DNA of 64,000 nt, from NCBI GenBank assembly GCA_003216075.1, contig QCJK01000001.1:62001-126000 (forward strand). The letters run 5' to 3'. Of the stretch, positions 38,308-47,870 are shown one piece after another (the first letter of the stretch is position 1; every line of letters starts with the position of its first letter). The position numbers and the translations under genes are program-made. The DNA comes from Prochlorococcus sp. AG-409-B05. Its GTDB lineage: Bacteria > Cyanobacteriota > Cyanobacteriia > PCC-6307 > Cyanobiaceae. The notes under the pieces were generated by a model, which saw nothing but the letters and a program-made list of their open reading frames with translations, ran no database searches and had not been told where the DNA came from.

Positions 38308-39879
38308 TTGAACAAAGGCGGACTTGCTCTGGTTCTTCATGCTCATCTACCTTTTGTAAGATCAGCAGAATCAGGTTCTCTAGAAGAGGATTGGTTCTTC
38401 CAAGCACTCTTAGAGTGCTATCTGCCATTGCTTGACATCCTGGAGAAGGCAGCTGCATCCAAAAAACAAAAACCAAAAATTACCATTGGAATTTCTCCAA
38501 CTCTTCTTTCATTACTACAGGATCCAGATCTAAAAAAACGATTTCCTAATTGGCTAGAGATAAGGTTAGATCTTCTCAAGAAAGTACCCGATCAATTTAA
38601 AAATCCAGCTATTGACCTTAGGAACAACTTCCTTGATCAATATAGACAATGGGAAAAATCCAAAGGTGATCTAATAAAAAGATTTGCTGATCTTCAAAAG
38701 GCTGAAGTGGTTGATTTATTAACTTGCGCAGCAACTCATGGTTATTTACCTCTACTTCGAGAACACCCAGAGACCGTACGGGGTCAATTAAATACAGCAG
38801 TCAAAGAACATACTCGTATTTTTGGACTGCCTCCTTTAGGTATTTGGCTCCCAGAATGTGCTTATTACGAAGGGCTAGATCATTTAATGATTAAAGCTGG
38901 ACTGCGTTATGCAGTTCTTGACGGTCATGGATTACTTCATGCCTCTCCTAGACCACGATATGGTTTATATGCACCAATATGCACGAAAAATGGTGTGGCA
39001 TTTTTTGGCAGAGATAGTGATTCAACCCTTCCAGTTTGGTCCGCAAGGGATGGATACCCTGGAGAATCTTCATACCGAGAATTCCACAGAGATCTTGGTT
39101 GGGATTTACAAGAAGATGAACTGAATAAGCTTGGCATCAAAGGAACACGACCATTAGGCATAAAATTACATCGAGTTACTGACCAAAGATTACCGCTAGA
39201 AGCTAAAGCTATTTACGACCCAGCCATTGCAAAATCTCTAGTTAAAAAACATGCAAAGAAATATTTAAGTGAACGTCATATCCAACTAAAAAGAATAGAG
39301 GCAACTATAAATAGTCAAGCATTATTAGTTGCCCCATTTGATGCTGAGCTCTTTGGTCATTGGTGGTTTGAAGGACCTGCTTTTATCAGAGAACTTTTCA
39401 AACAGGCCTCATCTGAACAAGTTGAATTTACACATCTAAAAGATATTCTAAATTCAAATTCTAAACTTCAATTATGTAATCCATGTCCATCAAGTTGGGG
39501 ACAAGGTGGCTATCACGAATACTGGCTAAATGACACAAACGCATGGATTGTTATGGAATGGAGTAAAGCAGGTAAAGCAATGATTCATTTCAGTAGTATG
39601 ACAGGTTTAAAGAAATCACATCTAAGAATTCTTGAACAAGCTGCAAGAGAACTCTTACTTGCACAATCCTCAGACTGGAGCTTCATCTTAAAAGCTGGAA
39701 CAACAATAGAACTTGCAAAAGCACGAATCTCACGTCACCTTGAACGCTTCTGGAAATTAATTGAAGCAATTGATAAAAACACAATTCCTTCAGAAGAATT
39801 TCTAAAAAAAATTGAAGAAGAAGACTCAGTCTTCCCTCTAATTGATATCAATGATTGGTCTAAAAAAATACCTTTATGA
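38308..39879 (+). CDS. GH57 family 1,4-alpha-glucan branching-type enzyme
   Basis: The 523-residue protein starts at TTG 38308 with the GH57 opener LALVLHAHLPFV. The catalytic nucleophile glutamate lies in GIWLPECAYYEG and the acid aspartate in APFDAELFGHWWFEGP. The C-terminal DUF1957 helical region is present. GH57 branching enzymes introduce alpha-1,6 branches in glycogen. Amylopullulanase-type activity is an alternative. Its stop overlaps crtL convergently by 6 bases. Confidence 0.87.
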   Translation: MNKGGLALVLHAHLPFVRSAESGSLEEDWFFQALLECYLPLLDILEKAAASKKQKPKITIGISPTLLSLLQDPDLKKRFPNWLEIRLDLLKKVPDQFKNPAIDLRNNFLDQYRQWEKSKGDLIKRFADLQKAEVVDLLTCAATHGYLPLLREHPETVRGQLNTAVKEHTRIFGLPPLGIWLPECAYYEGLDHLMIKAGLRYAVLDGHGLLHASPRPRYGLYAPICTKNGVAFFGRDSDSTLPVWSARDGYPGESSYREFHRDLGWDLQEDELNKLGIKGTRPLGIKLHRVTDQRLPLEAKAIYDPAIAKSLVKKHAKKYLSERHIQLKRIEATINSQALLVAPFDAELFGHWWFEGPAFIRELFKQASSEQVEFTHLKDILNSNSKLQLCNPCPSSWGQGGYHEYWLNDTNAWIVMEWSKAGKAMIHFSSMTGLKKSHLRILEQAARELLLAQSSDWSFILKAGTTIELAKARISRHLERFWKLIEAIDKNTIPSEEFLKKIEEEDSVFPLIDINDWSKKIPL

Positions 39880-41109
39880 ATTGAGGCCAACCCCGAAAAC
39901 CATCCCGATCTTTACTTTCCAAGGGGAAATATAAAATAATCTAAGCATTACAACCAACAATCTTGGTAAAGGAAGAGTATTTGCTAAAAATCCAGCCCAA
40001 TCTTGCTTAGGCAATCGAAAAAATGTTTCAAAAAACCTACGCAATCTTGCCTCATCAAAACTCATCAATCTACGTAAACCAAATTGATATAAACGATGAC
40101 GTTGCACAAGTTCAGGAGTCCAAAGGACCTCCCATCCTCTCTTAGCTAAAGACGCTGAATCCAAGTAAGGTCTTTCATCCATATCCAAAGCCAACTGTTT
40201 TGCCAATGTTGGAGCTCTTCTTAAAAGAGCTCCAACCATGTAACCAGAGGCAGGATGAACCATGCTTGCAGCTCCACCAAAGGCAAGCAAAGGTTGATTG
40301 CGATGTGGAAGAGGCAAATTCATCGGGAAAAGGCAATGTTCCTCATGAATAATTTCGTTTATCTCAACACCCCTATGAGTTAAACGATCATGCAACCTAT
40401 TTCTCAAAGTTTTTAATGAAATTGGTGGCGCACATGCCAAAGAAGTTTCCTCAACAAAAAAAACTCCATCACCAAAATCCATTGCATAAAGAAAGGTTGG
40501 AGGTTTTTTTAACTGATCTGAATCGAGATGATCAGGCCGAAAATCCATAAGAACAAATTGTTCCTTTTCTACAGGAGGTGAACTAAATCTTCCAACCACT
40601 CCATAGGCTGCTTGTTGAGCAACTGGACCATGATCTGGTCTGGTGATGAATCGACTGCGATGTCCACTCGCATCAATAACTAAGCGGGCATGAAAAATTT
40701 CACCGGATTCGCAAACAACTTCAGATTTACTACCTAAGACACGAATATCTTTTGCTGTCTCTACATTCCAGATCACCCCTTCACATCTTAAAAGCAATGA
40801 TTTTTGTAATGCAAACTGATCAAATAAACCATAATCAAAATGATGTTCAATTGGACTATTACCTTCTTGACCATCTCCATTGCCAAAATAACTAACTGTA
40901 TTTACCCAACGATGACCCAATAATGAAGCCAAGCCTAATGACTCAAGTTCCTCAGCCCAAATACCATAAGTATTAGGCCAAGGTTTATCTGGAGCATGAG
41001 AAGCAAGAGCAGTTACTGAAAGACCATGCTCTACCAACTCAGCAACAATGCATAGAGCGGCCGGCCCAGCTCCCAGCACCAAAACATCGGTACAAGTTGT
41101 CAAGGTCAA
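39874..41109 (-). CDS. crtL: Lycopene beta-cyclase
   Basis: Flavoprotein forming the beta rings of beta-carotene (and zeaxanthin precursors) from lycopene. The N-terminal Rossmann motif is [17 protein letters not shown], followed by the family segment [15 protein letters not shown] and late [17 protein letters not shown]. 411 residues is normal for CrtL. The start is TTG 41109, overlapping the gyrA stop as TTGA; an ATG-free N-terminus supports this. Whether it is the beta-type or the Prochlorococcus epsilon/beta paralogue is not certain; the beta-type is more likely from the gyrA linkage. Confidence 0.9.
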   Translation of the reverse strand: MTLTTCTDVLVLGAGPAALCIVAELVEHGLSVTALASHAPDKPWPNTYGIWAEELESLGLASLLGHRWVNTVSYFGNGDGQEGNSPIEHHFDYGLFDQFALQKSLLLRCEGVIWNVETAKDIRVLGSKSEVVCESGEIFHARLVIDASGHRSRFITRPDHGPVAQQAAYGVVGRFSSPPVEKEQFVLMDFRPDHLDSDQLKKPPTFLYAMDFGDGVFFVEETSLACAPPISLKTLRNRLHDRLTHRGVEINEIIHEEHCLFPMNLPLPHRNQPLLAFGGAASMVHPASGYMVGALLRRAPTLAKQLALDMDERPYLDSASLAKRGWEVLWTPELVQRHRLYQFGLRRLMSFDEARLRRFFETFFRLPKQDWAGFLANTLPLPRLLVVMLRLFYISPWKVKIGMVFGVGLNS

Positions 41110-43733
41110 CTAGAAGAAACTTGAGTATTGCCGCTCTCATCTAGTGAATCGACAACATTGGGTTGATTATCAGTTTCCTCTGGCTCTGGAGGGACCAAAA
41201 CGACTTCCGAAAGGCGATCACCAGAATCAATACGTTGCAATCGAACACCCGTAGCAGCTCTTGATTGCTGAGATATCAAGTCCGCACTTGTTCGCACAAT
41301 CACGCCACGCTCACTTACAAGTAACAACTCTTCCCCCTTCCCTAAAACTCTTAATCCAACTAATTCATCACCATCTCGCCTGAATTTGATCGCACGTAAA
41401 CCCATCCCTGCCCTTTTTTGCAATCGAAATTGGGTTACAGGTACTCTCTTCCCAAGTCCACTTGCAGATGCAACCAAAACCCAAGGTCCTTCACTAACAT
41501 TGTTGTTCTCTCCAATATCTTCTGAATTGTCTTCCAAGCTTCGAGCAACTTGATCGGCAAGTTCAATAGGAAGTACATCCATACTTACCAATGAATCCCC
41601 AGCTCGCAAATTCATTGCTCTAACCCCCCTTGCAGTTCTACCTAATGGTCTAAGTTCTTGATTATCTAGGCGAAAGTGAATTGTCATCCCTGTTCTCGAA
41701 CCAATCAAAACACTATCTCCTGAGACAGCTAGCCTCACCCAAGTAAGAGCATCACCTTCTTCCAGACCAATAGCTATAAGCCCATTTGATCTGATTTTGC
41801 TAAAAGCTGACACCGCAGTTCTTTTAATTAGTCCACCTTTTGTAAGCATTAACAAATGAGTTTCATCGTCAAAAGAAGTCACTGAGAGCAGGGAAGTAAT
41901 TTCTTCATCGCGAGGTATTGGCAACAACTGAACTACTGGTGTTCCCTTCGCAGTCCTACTACACTGAGGAACTCGATATGCAGGCAATGCATAGGCAACT
42001 CCTCTATCACTAAAGAGAAGAAGTGTGTCATGATCATTACAACTAATAAACAATTTAACTTCTTCTTCCCCTTGACTTCTTGTCCCCGCCTTGCCTCTTG
42101 ATCCTCTACTTGTGGCTTCAAACTCACTAACAGGCATTCGTTTTAAATAACCAGTTTTAGTAAGTAAGACTACAGATCTTTCATTTGCAATCAGATCTAT
42201 ATCTTCAAGTCCTCCGCCAAGATCAAGAATCTCTGTACGCCTAGGTGAATCATATCTTTCACGAAGCTTTACCAATTCATCCTGTATAAGATTAAAAACC
42301 CTATCCCTATTAGAAAGGATATCTTTTAAGTCTGCAATTTTAGCTACTAAATCCTTATGTTCAAGTTTAATCTTGTCAGCCTCCAATGCGGTTAGACGCC
42401 TTAACTGCATTTGCAAAATTGCATCAGCTTGAATTTCTGTAAGGCCATGATTCTTTTGTAGGTTATCTCTCGCAGATGCAGTATCTGGTGCAGCACGAAT
42501 TAAAGCAATTATTGGATCCAACTGATCAAGAGCAAGAAGTAATCCTATCAAAATATGATCACGCTCTTCAGCCTTTCTTAAGAAATACCGAGTGCGACGT
42601 TCAATAGTTTCAACTCTAAATTGAAGAAAAACATCCAGCATCTTACGCAAGGTAAGAAGTACGGGTTCACCATTAACTAGTGCCAACATATTTGCACTAA
42701 AATTACTTTGTAGAGGAGTGAGCTTGAAAAGATTATTTAACACAACCTGAGGATAAGCATCTCGCCTCAACTCAATAACTATTCGCATCCCATCACGATC
42801 ACTTTCATCTCTAATATCTGAAATTCCTTCTAACTTTTTATCATTTACCATATCTGCAATTCTTTCTATAAGAGATGCCTTGTTAGTTTGATATGGAAGC
42901 TGAGTAATAATCACAGCATCTCTATCAGCTCTTCCAGTAGATTCAATCGTTTCTATATTTGCGACTCCCCTCATGGTCACCGAGCCTCTTCCTGAAAGGT
43001 ATGTTTCTTCTATTCCATTTCTACCTAGTATCTGACCCCCAGTAGGAAAATCTGGTCCCTTTATTATTTTCATCAAATCCTGATCTTGTAAATCTGGATT
43101 TGATATCAAAGCCTGAAGACCATCAATTAATTCTCCAAGATTGTGAGGAGGAATATTAGTAGCCATTCCAACGGCTATACCTGACGAGCCATTGAGAAGC
43201 AATTGTGGAATACGAGCGGGTAATACCGTTGGCTCTTGCTGAGACCCATCAAAGTTGTCTGAGAAATCAACTGTCTCAGCTTCAATATCCTCTAAAAGAC
43301 TTGCTGTTGTAAGGGACTGAAGTCGAGATTCCGTGTATCTCATGGCCGCCGGAGGGTCATTATCTACAGATCCAAAATTCCCATGGCCATCTATCAAAGG
43401 CATTCGCATGGAAAAGTCCTGCGCCATACGCACAAGCGCGTCATATACCGCTGTATCACCATGTGGGTGGTACTTACCTAATACTTCTCCAACAACACGG
43501 GCACATTTTCTATATGGCCTTTCACTAGTCAAACCCAACTCATACATTGCATAAAGAATTCGCCTGTGCACAGGCTTCAAACCATCTCGTGCATCAGGCA
43601 AGGCCCTTCCAACGATCACACTCATCGCATACTCCAAATAGGAGCGCGACATCTCATTTCGAAGATCTGTCTGGATGATCCGATCGTCGGACTCGCCGGG
43701 ACCTCCGCTTACGGGTCCCATAGGATCAGCCAT
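41106..43733 (-). CDS. gyrA: DNA gyrase subunit A
   Basis: ATP-dependent negative supercoiling subunit that breaks and rejoins DNA. The DNA-cleaving tyrosine is in [10 protein letters not shown], the quinolone-region segment is [12 protein letters not shown], and six C-terminal beta-pinwheel blades follow. The GyrA-box region reads RGSRGKAG, a degenerate form of the E. coli box. ATG 43733 gives 875 residues; an upstream GTG at 43748 adds five. It is coupled to crtL by a TTGA overlap, and divergent from the CAAD gene. Confidence 0.97.
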   Translation of the reverse strand: MADPMGPVSGGPGESDDRIIQTDLRNEMSRSYLEYAMSVIVGRALPDARDGLKPVHRRILYAMYELGLTSERPYRKCARVVGEVLGKYHPHGDTAVYDALVRMAQDFSMRMPLIDGHGNFGSVDNDPPAAMRYTESRLQSLTTASLLEDIEAETVDFSDNFDGSQQEPTVLPARIPQLLLNGSSGIAVGMATNIPPHNLGELIDGLQALISNPDLQDQDLMKIIKGPDFPTGGQILGRNGIEETYLSGRGSVTMRGVANIETIESTGRADRDAVIITQLPYQTNKASLIERIADMVNDKKLEGISDIRDESDRDGMRIVIELRRDAYPQVVLNNLFKLTPLQSNFSANMLALVNGEPVLLTLRKMLDVFLQFRVETIERRTRYFLRKAEERDHILIGLLLALDQLDPIIALIRAAPDTASARDNLQKNHGLTEIQADAILQMQLRRLTALEADKIKLEHKDLVAKIADLKDILSNRDRVFNLIQDELVKLRERYDSPRRTEILDLGGGLEDIDLIANERSVVLLTKTGYLKRMPVSEFEATSRGSRGKAGTRSQGEEEVKLFISCNDHDTLLLFSDRGVAYALPAYRVPQCSRTAKGTPVVQLLPIPRDEEITSLLSVTSFDDETHLLMLTKGGLIKRTAVSAFSKIRSNGLIAIGLEEGDALTWVRLAVSGDSVLIGSRTGMTIHFRLDNQELRPLGRTARGVRAMNLRAGDSLVSMDVLPIELADQVARSLEDNSEDIGENNNVSEGPWVLVASASGLGKRVPVTQFRLQKRAGMGLRAIKFRRDGDELVGLRVLGKGEELLLVSERGVIVRTSADLISQQSRAATGVRLQRIDSGDRLSEVVLVPPEPEETDNQPNVVDSLDESGNTQVSSS

Positions 43734-43886
43734 ATAAGAGCTGGGCACCAGACATAAGATTATCTCGCAAACTGATTAGTTGCTTAGGGGGAAATCCCAA
43801 ATAATTTGTGTGTTATGCCTTGATAAGGCCATCTACCCACCTCTCACAAAGCCTTTTAAACTTAAAAAGTTAGTCGGTGATTACCC

Positions 43887-44609
43887 ATGAGCTCTGAAGA
43901 GGAATCCAAATCAACGGCTCCCACAGGCATCCCCAACGACAAAGAATCTTCTTCCTCTGCATCCTTTTCAACTGATTTGCCCGAGCTCAAAGATTCTGAA
44001 GCGGATTCCCAAAAAGACAAGAATTCATCAAAGTCCTCAATCGCTGACAATCCAATTAAAAATCAGAACACTTCTACCAGTAAGGAATCTTCTTTATTGG
44101 AAAACTTGAAGATAAATCCACCAAGTAGTTCAGATCTTGAAGAAGTTAATACAAGGGACGCAAAGCCAATGATTGAAAATAATTTGCCCTCTGAAAAACA
44201 GACCTCTTTCAAACCTGCTCAAGAACAATCAGATGTAGAAAATCCATATTTTTCATCTGATCCAACTGGGCCTACTGAAGAGGGAGGCGAATGGGAAGAG
44301 CTCTCAGGCAAATTAGCTGCCTGGTTGGGAACTAATCAAAAACGAATCAACTGGAATCAACTCGTCCAAACTGGGCTTTTAATCGCTTGCTTTATTGGAG
44401 TCTTAGCCATTCTTCAGATTTACGGACGATTTTTAAATGGCATAGCCCAGATCCCACTAGCTCCACGCCTTTTCGAATTTGCTGGAATAGTCTGGTTGAT
44501 TAGGTTTTGCAACACGAATCTTGTTCGAAGCGTAGACCGCCAAGAACTAATTTCAGGCCTTGCGTCTCGCTGGGAGAGATTCTTAGGACAATCAGAAAGT
44601 GATAAATGA
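43887..44609 (+). CDS. CAAD/CURT1-like thylakoid membrane protein
   Basis: The 240-residue protein has an N-terminal 130 residues that are Ser/Glu/Asp/Lys-rich and probably disordered. The C-terminal domain has an amphipathic helix (EWEELSGKLAAWLG), TM helix about 158-178 (TGLLIACFIGVLAILQIYG), the IPLAPRLFEFAGIVWLIRF second TM helix and a C-terminal RQELISGLASRWERF helix. That arrangement is typical of CAAD domains, which in CURT1/CurT curve thylakoids and in some cyanobacteria are appended to tRNA synthetases. No synthetase domain is present here. Confidence 0.75.
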   Translation: MSSEEESKSTAPTGIPNDKESSSSASFSTDLPELKDSEADSQKDKNSSKSSIADNPIKNQNTSTSKESSLLENLKINPPSSSDLEEVNTRDAKPMIENNLPSEKQTSFKPAQEQSDVENPYFSSDPTGPTEEGGEWEELSGKLAAWLGTNQKRINWNQLVQTGLLIACFIGVLAILQIYGRFLNGIAQIPLAPRLFEFAGIVWLIRFCNTNLVRSVDRQELISGLASRWERFLGQSESDK

Positions 44610-44684
44610 ATACGTACTGTTTTCCCCACAAACAACTCTTGGCTCTCCTCAATTGTTAATTTGGCCTGACTTGTTTCAACTGAT

Positions 44685-45848
44685 GTGAATATTCAGCTCG
44701 GTCGTTCCAAGACTGTTCGCCGGGCCTATGGCATCGACGAAATTGCTCTCGTGCCTTGCAGTCGAACTGTTGATCCCCAAGCAACTAATACGAACTGGAC
44801 CCTTGGGAGTTTCAATCGAGAAATTCCAATAATTGCCAGTGCAATGGATGGCGTTGTTGATGTTGATATGGCAATAGCGCTTTCAAAACTGGGTGCATTG
44901 GGTGTTCTTAACCTTGAAGGGATTCAAACTCGTTACGAAGATCCAAATCCCATCCTCGATCAAATATCAAAAGTTGAAAAAGATAACTTCGTTCCTCTTA
45001 TGCAAGAGATATACAGCAAGCCAATTAAAGAAGATCTAATCACCACACGAATTCAGGAAATCAAACGTGGAGGTGGAATCGCTGCAGTGAGTGCAACCCC
45101 TTTGGCTGCAATGAGATACATGCAAACCATTGCTGATGCGCAGGCCGACTTGTTCTTTGTTCAAGCAACTGTTGTTTCAACTGAACACATCACTGTTGAA
45201 GGTAGAGCAACACTTGATCTTCAAAACCTATGCAAAGACTTTGGAATACCTGTGGTGATTGGCAACTGCGTTACTTATGAAGTAGCTCTAAAACTCATGA
45301 GAGCTGGTGCCTCTGGGGTAATGGTTGGGATAGGCCCAGGAGCCGCCTGTACATCAAGAGGGGTATTAGGTGTTGGAATTCCTCAAGCAACAGCAATTTC
45401 AGACTGCGCAGCTGCTCGCAATGACTATGAGAAAGAAACTGGAAGGTATGTACCAATCATTGCAGATGGAGGAATCGTCACAGGTGGAGATATATGTAAG
45501 TGCGTAGCCTGCGGAGCTGATGCAGTAATGATTGGATCACCAATCGCAAAAGCTCAAGAAGCTCCTGGGAAAGGCTTCCATTGGGGTATGGCAACGCCTA
45601 GTCCAATACTTCCAAGAGGAACAAGAATTGAAGTGGGGAGTACAGGGAAATTAGAACGAATCCTTCGAGGACCCGCACTTTTAGATGATGGAACCCACAA
45701 TCTCTTAGGTGCTTTAAAAACTTCAATGGGAACTCTTGGAGTCAAAACGATCAAAGAGATGCAAGAAGTTGAAGTAGTAATTGCCCCATCTCTCTTGACT
45801 GAAGGGAAGGTCTACCAGAAAGCTCAACAGCTTGGGATGGGTAAATAA
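44685..45848 (+). CDS. guaB: GuaB3-type IMP dehydrogenase
   Basis: The 387-residue TIM barrel has no CBS domains, the GuaB3 layout found in cyanobacteria and actinobacteria. The phosphate-binding loop is near ADGGIVTGGDICK; the catalytic cysteine lies in GPGAACTSRG; N-terminal GIDEIALVPCSRT. It converts IMP to XMP for guanine nucleotide synthesis, or possibly another GuaB-type reaction. Start GTG 44685 (an ATG two bases earlier is in another frame). The Yfr1 RNA and trxA follow. Confidence 0.9.
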   Translation: MNIQLGRSKTVRRAYGIDEIALVPCSRTVDPQATNTNWTLGSFNREIPIIASAMDGVVDVDMAIALSKLGALGVLNLEGIQTRYEDPNPILDQISKVEKDNFVPLMQEIYSKPIKEDLITTRIQEIKRGGGIAAVSATPLAAMRYMQTIADAQADLFFVQATVVSTEHITVEGRATLDLQNLCKDFGIPVVIGNCVTYEVALKLMRAGASGVMVGIGPGAACTSRGVLGVGIPQATAISDCAAARNDYEKETGRYVPIIADGGIVTGGDICKCVACGADAVMIGSPIAKAQEAPGKGFHWGMATPSPILPRGTRIEVGSTGKLERILRGPALLDDGTHNLLGALKTSMGTLGVKTIKEMQEVEVVIAPSLLTEGKVYQKAQQLGMGK

Positions 45849-45869
45849 GCACTTATTCATGTAGACGTG

Positions 45870-45899
45870 CCTTAATTCAATATCAAAGGGCGTTAGTAT
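45870..45899 (+). promoter_or_regulatory. Probable promoter of Yfr1
   Basis: TAGTAT at 45894-45899 matches a bacterial -10 box, with a weak TTAATT-like -35 about 17 bases upstream. Transcription would start near 45906, just before the first Yfr1 hairpin. The -10 is convincing by position; the -35 is weak. Confidence 0.5.
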
Positions 45900-45905
45900 C
45901 AATAC

Positions 45906-45966
45906 GTGAGGGCTTTTAAAGCCCACACACTCCTCACACCCCCGGCCCGATGCAATCGGGCTTTTT
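45906..45966 (+). ncRNA. yfr1: Yfr1 small regulatory RNA
   Basis: A 15-base palindromic 5' hairpin GGGCTTTTAAAGCCC (45910-45924) is followed by an unpaired CA/CT-rich stretch containing ACTCCTCACAC (45929-45939), the ultraconserved Yfr1 motif, and then the terminator hairpin. In marine cyanobacteria Yfr1 lies between guaB and trxA, exactly as here, and its single-stranded motif base-pairs with porin mRNAs (family knowledge). The ends are estimated from the -10 box and the terminator. Confidence 0.92.
45945..45966 (+). terminator. Intrinsic terminator of Yfr1
   Basis: GCCCGA (45945-45950) pairs with TCGGGC (45956-45961) around TGCAA and is followed by TTTTT, a textbook rho-independent terminator forming the 3' hairpin of the RNA. 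Confidence 0.9.
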
Positions 45967-46072
45967 GTATTACTCTTTACGCGACCGTCACAGTTCACAT
46001 AGCTGTTTTGACCAAAATCATTATTGATCAAAGACGGTTGCTAAATTCCTTCGATAAAGAGATGTTTTAAGT

Positions 46073-46396
46073 ATGTCAAGCGCTGCTGCAGTCACTGATT
46101 CTTCATTTGAGCAAGATGTCCTTCAGAGTGACATACCTGTACTGGTTGATTTCTGGGCTCCTTGGTGTGGACCATGTCGCATGGTCGCACCAATCGTTGA
46201 GGAGATCTCCAAAGAATTTGAAGGGAAGATCAGGGTCTTCAAGCTCAATACAGACGAGAATCCCAATGTTGCTAGTCAATACGGCATCAGGAGCATTCCA
46301 ACCTTGATGATCTTCAAAGGAGGGCAAAAAGTTGACACAGTAGTTGGAGCTGTTCCTAAAGCAACCCTTTCAGGAACAATCTCCAAATATCTCTAA
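46073..46396 (+). CDS. trxA: Thioredoxin (m-type)
   Basis: The 107-residue disulfide reductase carries the active site WCGPC (within [18 protein letters not shown]) near residues 31-35 and the cis-proline motif [11 protein letters not shown]. It is reduced by ferredoxin- or NADPH-thioredoxin reductase and regulates enzymes of photosynthetic carbon metabolism, including G6PDH/OpcA. ATG 46073 lies about 107 bases after the Yfr1 terminator. A strong hairpin follows at 46419-46454. Confidence 0.97.
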   Translation: MSSAAAVTDSSFEQDVLQSDIPVLVDFWAPWCGPCRMVAPIVEEISKEFEGKIRVFKLNTDENPNVASQYGIRSIPTLMIFKGGQKVDTVVGAVPKATLSGTISKYL

Positions 46397-46418
46397 CTTC
46401 TTTAAGTAAGGTAATCGC

Positions 46419-46454
46419 TCTATATCAAAAGTCTATGTGAACTTTTGATATAGA
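46419..46454 (+). terminator. 14-bp perfect hairpin after trxA
   Basis: TCTATATCAAAAGT (46419-46432) and ACTTTTGATATAGA (46441-46454) pair exactly around an eight-base loop and are followed by TTTATTC. It lies 22 bases after the trxA stop and upstream of hisH. It probably terminates or stabilises the trxA transcript; hisH would then have its own promoter. Confidence 0.75.
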
Positions 46455-46490
46455 TTTATTCTTCAAAAAATAGCAAGGGAGCTATTCATA

Positions 46491-47123
46491 TTGCGTATTG
46501 GACTGATCGATTACGGAATGGGAAACCTGCATTCCGTTCAACAAGCCTTCATAAGGTTTGAAAGGCCTCTCAAATTAATTCAGAACAGCTTTGATTTAGA
46601 TGGATGCGATGCATTGATATTGCCAGGAGTAGGAGCCTTTGATCCAGCGATGGAAAATCTTACAAAAACGAAGCTAATTCCTTACTTGAAAACATGGGCA
46701 CAAGAAGGAAAGCCTCTCTTGGGAATATGTCTTGGGCTGCAACTTCTTTTCGAACACAGCGATGAAGGCTCTACAAAGGGATTGGGTCTTCTTAAAGGAA
46801 CTATCCAACGACTACCAGCAAATCAAGGAGAACGCATACCTCATATGGGTTGGGCAGTTTTAAATCGTGAAAGCAAATGTCCTTTGCTTGATGAAAATAA
46901 TCATGATAATTGGATGTACTTCGTGCATTCTTATGCCGCCATTCCTTCTGAGTCGAGTGATATAGCAGCAACAGCCAACTTTGGAAAGTCAAAGTTGACT
47001 GCAATGATTTGGAACGGAAGATTAGGTGCTTGCCAATTTCATCCAGAAAAATCTGGGTATGCAGGACAGCAAATGCTGGGCCGCTGGATTAATTGGTTAG
47101 AGGATGGAGCAAAAGTATTTTGA
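46491..47123 (+). CDS. hisH: Imidazole glycerol phosphate synthase, glutaminase subunit
   Basis: Supplies ammonia to HisF in histidine synthesis. N-terminal IDYGMGNLHSVQ, PGVGAFDPAM oxyanion region, nucleophile cysteine in LLGICLGLQLLFEHS, and the His/Glu dyad in CQFHPEKSG. The start is TTG 46491, supported by AAGGGAG at 46475-46481 nine bases upstream and by the canonical MRIGLIDYGMGN beginning. The stop overlaps the next TTG start as TTGA. hisF is not nearby. Confidence 0.96.
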   Translation: MRIGLIDYGMGNLHSVQQAFIRFERPLKLIQNSFDLDGCDALILPGVGAFDPAMENLTKTKLIPYLKTWAQEGKPLLGICLGLQLLFEHSDEGSTKGLGLLKGTIQRLPANQGERIPHMGWAVLNRESKCPLLDENNHDNWMYFVHSYAAIPSESSDIAATANFGKSKLTAMIWNGRLGACQFHPEKSGYAGQQMLGRWINWLEDGAKVF

Positions 47124-47764
47124 GAGGTCAACTTAGACTCTTAGGAGGGCGAAAGCTTCATAGCCCTCTTGGCCTAGGAACAAGACCAACAACCGCTCTT
47201 GTTAGAGAAGCACTAATAAATATTGTTCAAAACAAAGTAAAAGGTTGTCATTGGTTAGACCTTTTTAGTGGAAGTGGAGTCATTGGATGTGAAGCCCTTC
47301 AAAGAGGAGCCTACAGAGTAGTAGCTGTAGAACAAGACAAAAAAGCCATTAATGTATGTAAGAAAAACTTAATCACAACAGCCTCTGCCTTACCCCAAAG
47401 AACTTCAGTAGAAGTAATTAAACATGAAGTAATTCGTTGGTTAAGTAAGGGAGGTCAAAGAAATTCCGCCAAAAGAAATATCTCCCCAGACCTATCACAA
47501 TTCGACATAGTCTATTTAGACCCACCTTATGAATCAAATTTATATTCTTTATCTTTTGAATGCCTTTTAAAAGGCAATTGGCTTAAAAAAAATTCTATCG
47601 TGATATGCGAACACTCAACTGAAATAAAGGTGAGCCCCCCCAATGGATGGCTTGTCAAAGGTCATCGTAGTTATGGCAAAAGCGCTTTGCTTTTAATTAG
47701 CCCTCCAGAGAGTCCTCTCTGCGGTATTGATTCCATGCACTCACAAACAAACCAACCAGAGTAA
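47120..47764 (+). CDS. rsmD: 16S rRNA (guanine966-N2)-methyltransferase RsmD
   Basis: SAM-dependent methylation of G966 in 16S rRNA. N-terminal [16 protein letters not shown] and [12 protein letters not shown] are typical; SAM-binding [15 protein letters not shown]; catalytic DPPY in [10 protein letters not shown]. The frame is open upstream to 47093, but TTG 47120 fits the family start and overlaps the hisH stop by four bases. The last 68 bases overlap petG on the other strand. Confidence 0.93.
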   Translation: MRGQLRLLGGRKLHSPLGLGTRPTTALVREALINIVQNKVKGCHWLDLFSGSGVIGCEALQRGAYRVVAVEQDKKAINVCKKNLITTASALPQRTSVEVIKHEVIRWLSKGGQRNSAKRNISPDLSQFDIVYLDPPYESNLYSLSFECLLKGNWLKKNSIVICEHSTEIKVSPPNGWLVKGHRSYGKSALLLISPPESPLCGIDSMHSQTNQPE

Positions 47765-47810
47765 TAGGCACAAGGCCTAGAACTATTCCACAAAGCAATG
47801 GTTCAATCAT
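47697..47810 (-). CDS. petG: Cytochrome b6-f complex subunit V (PetG)
   Basis: Single-helix subunit of 37 residues needed for assembly and stability of the thylakoid cytochrome b6-f complex. It reads [18 protein letters not shown] at the start, then a WNQYRR-type stroma-side end: the signature of PetG. ATG 47810, stop 47697-47699. It is convergent with rsmD, and 68 bases encode both the PetG C-terminal part and the RsmD C-terminus. A C-terminal extension of a few residues (EDSLEG) is visible beyond the usual end. Confidence 0.93.
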   Translation of the reverse strand: MIEPLLCGIVLGLVPITLVGLFVSAWNQYRREDSLEG

Positions 47811-47870
47811 TTTCTCGCGCTAGGTGAAAGGCATTAACCACAATTGTTTCATGCTACAGAGGTTTCCGTA

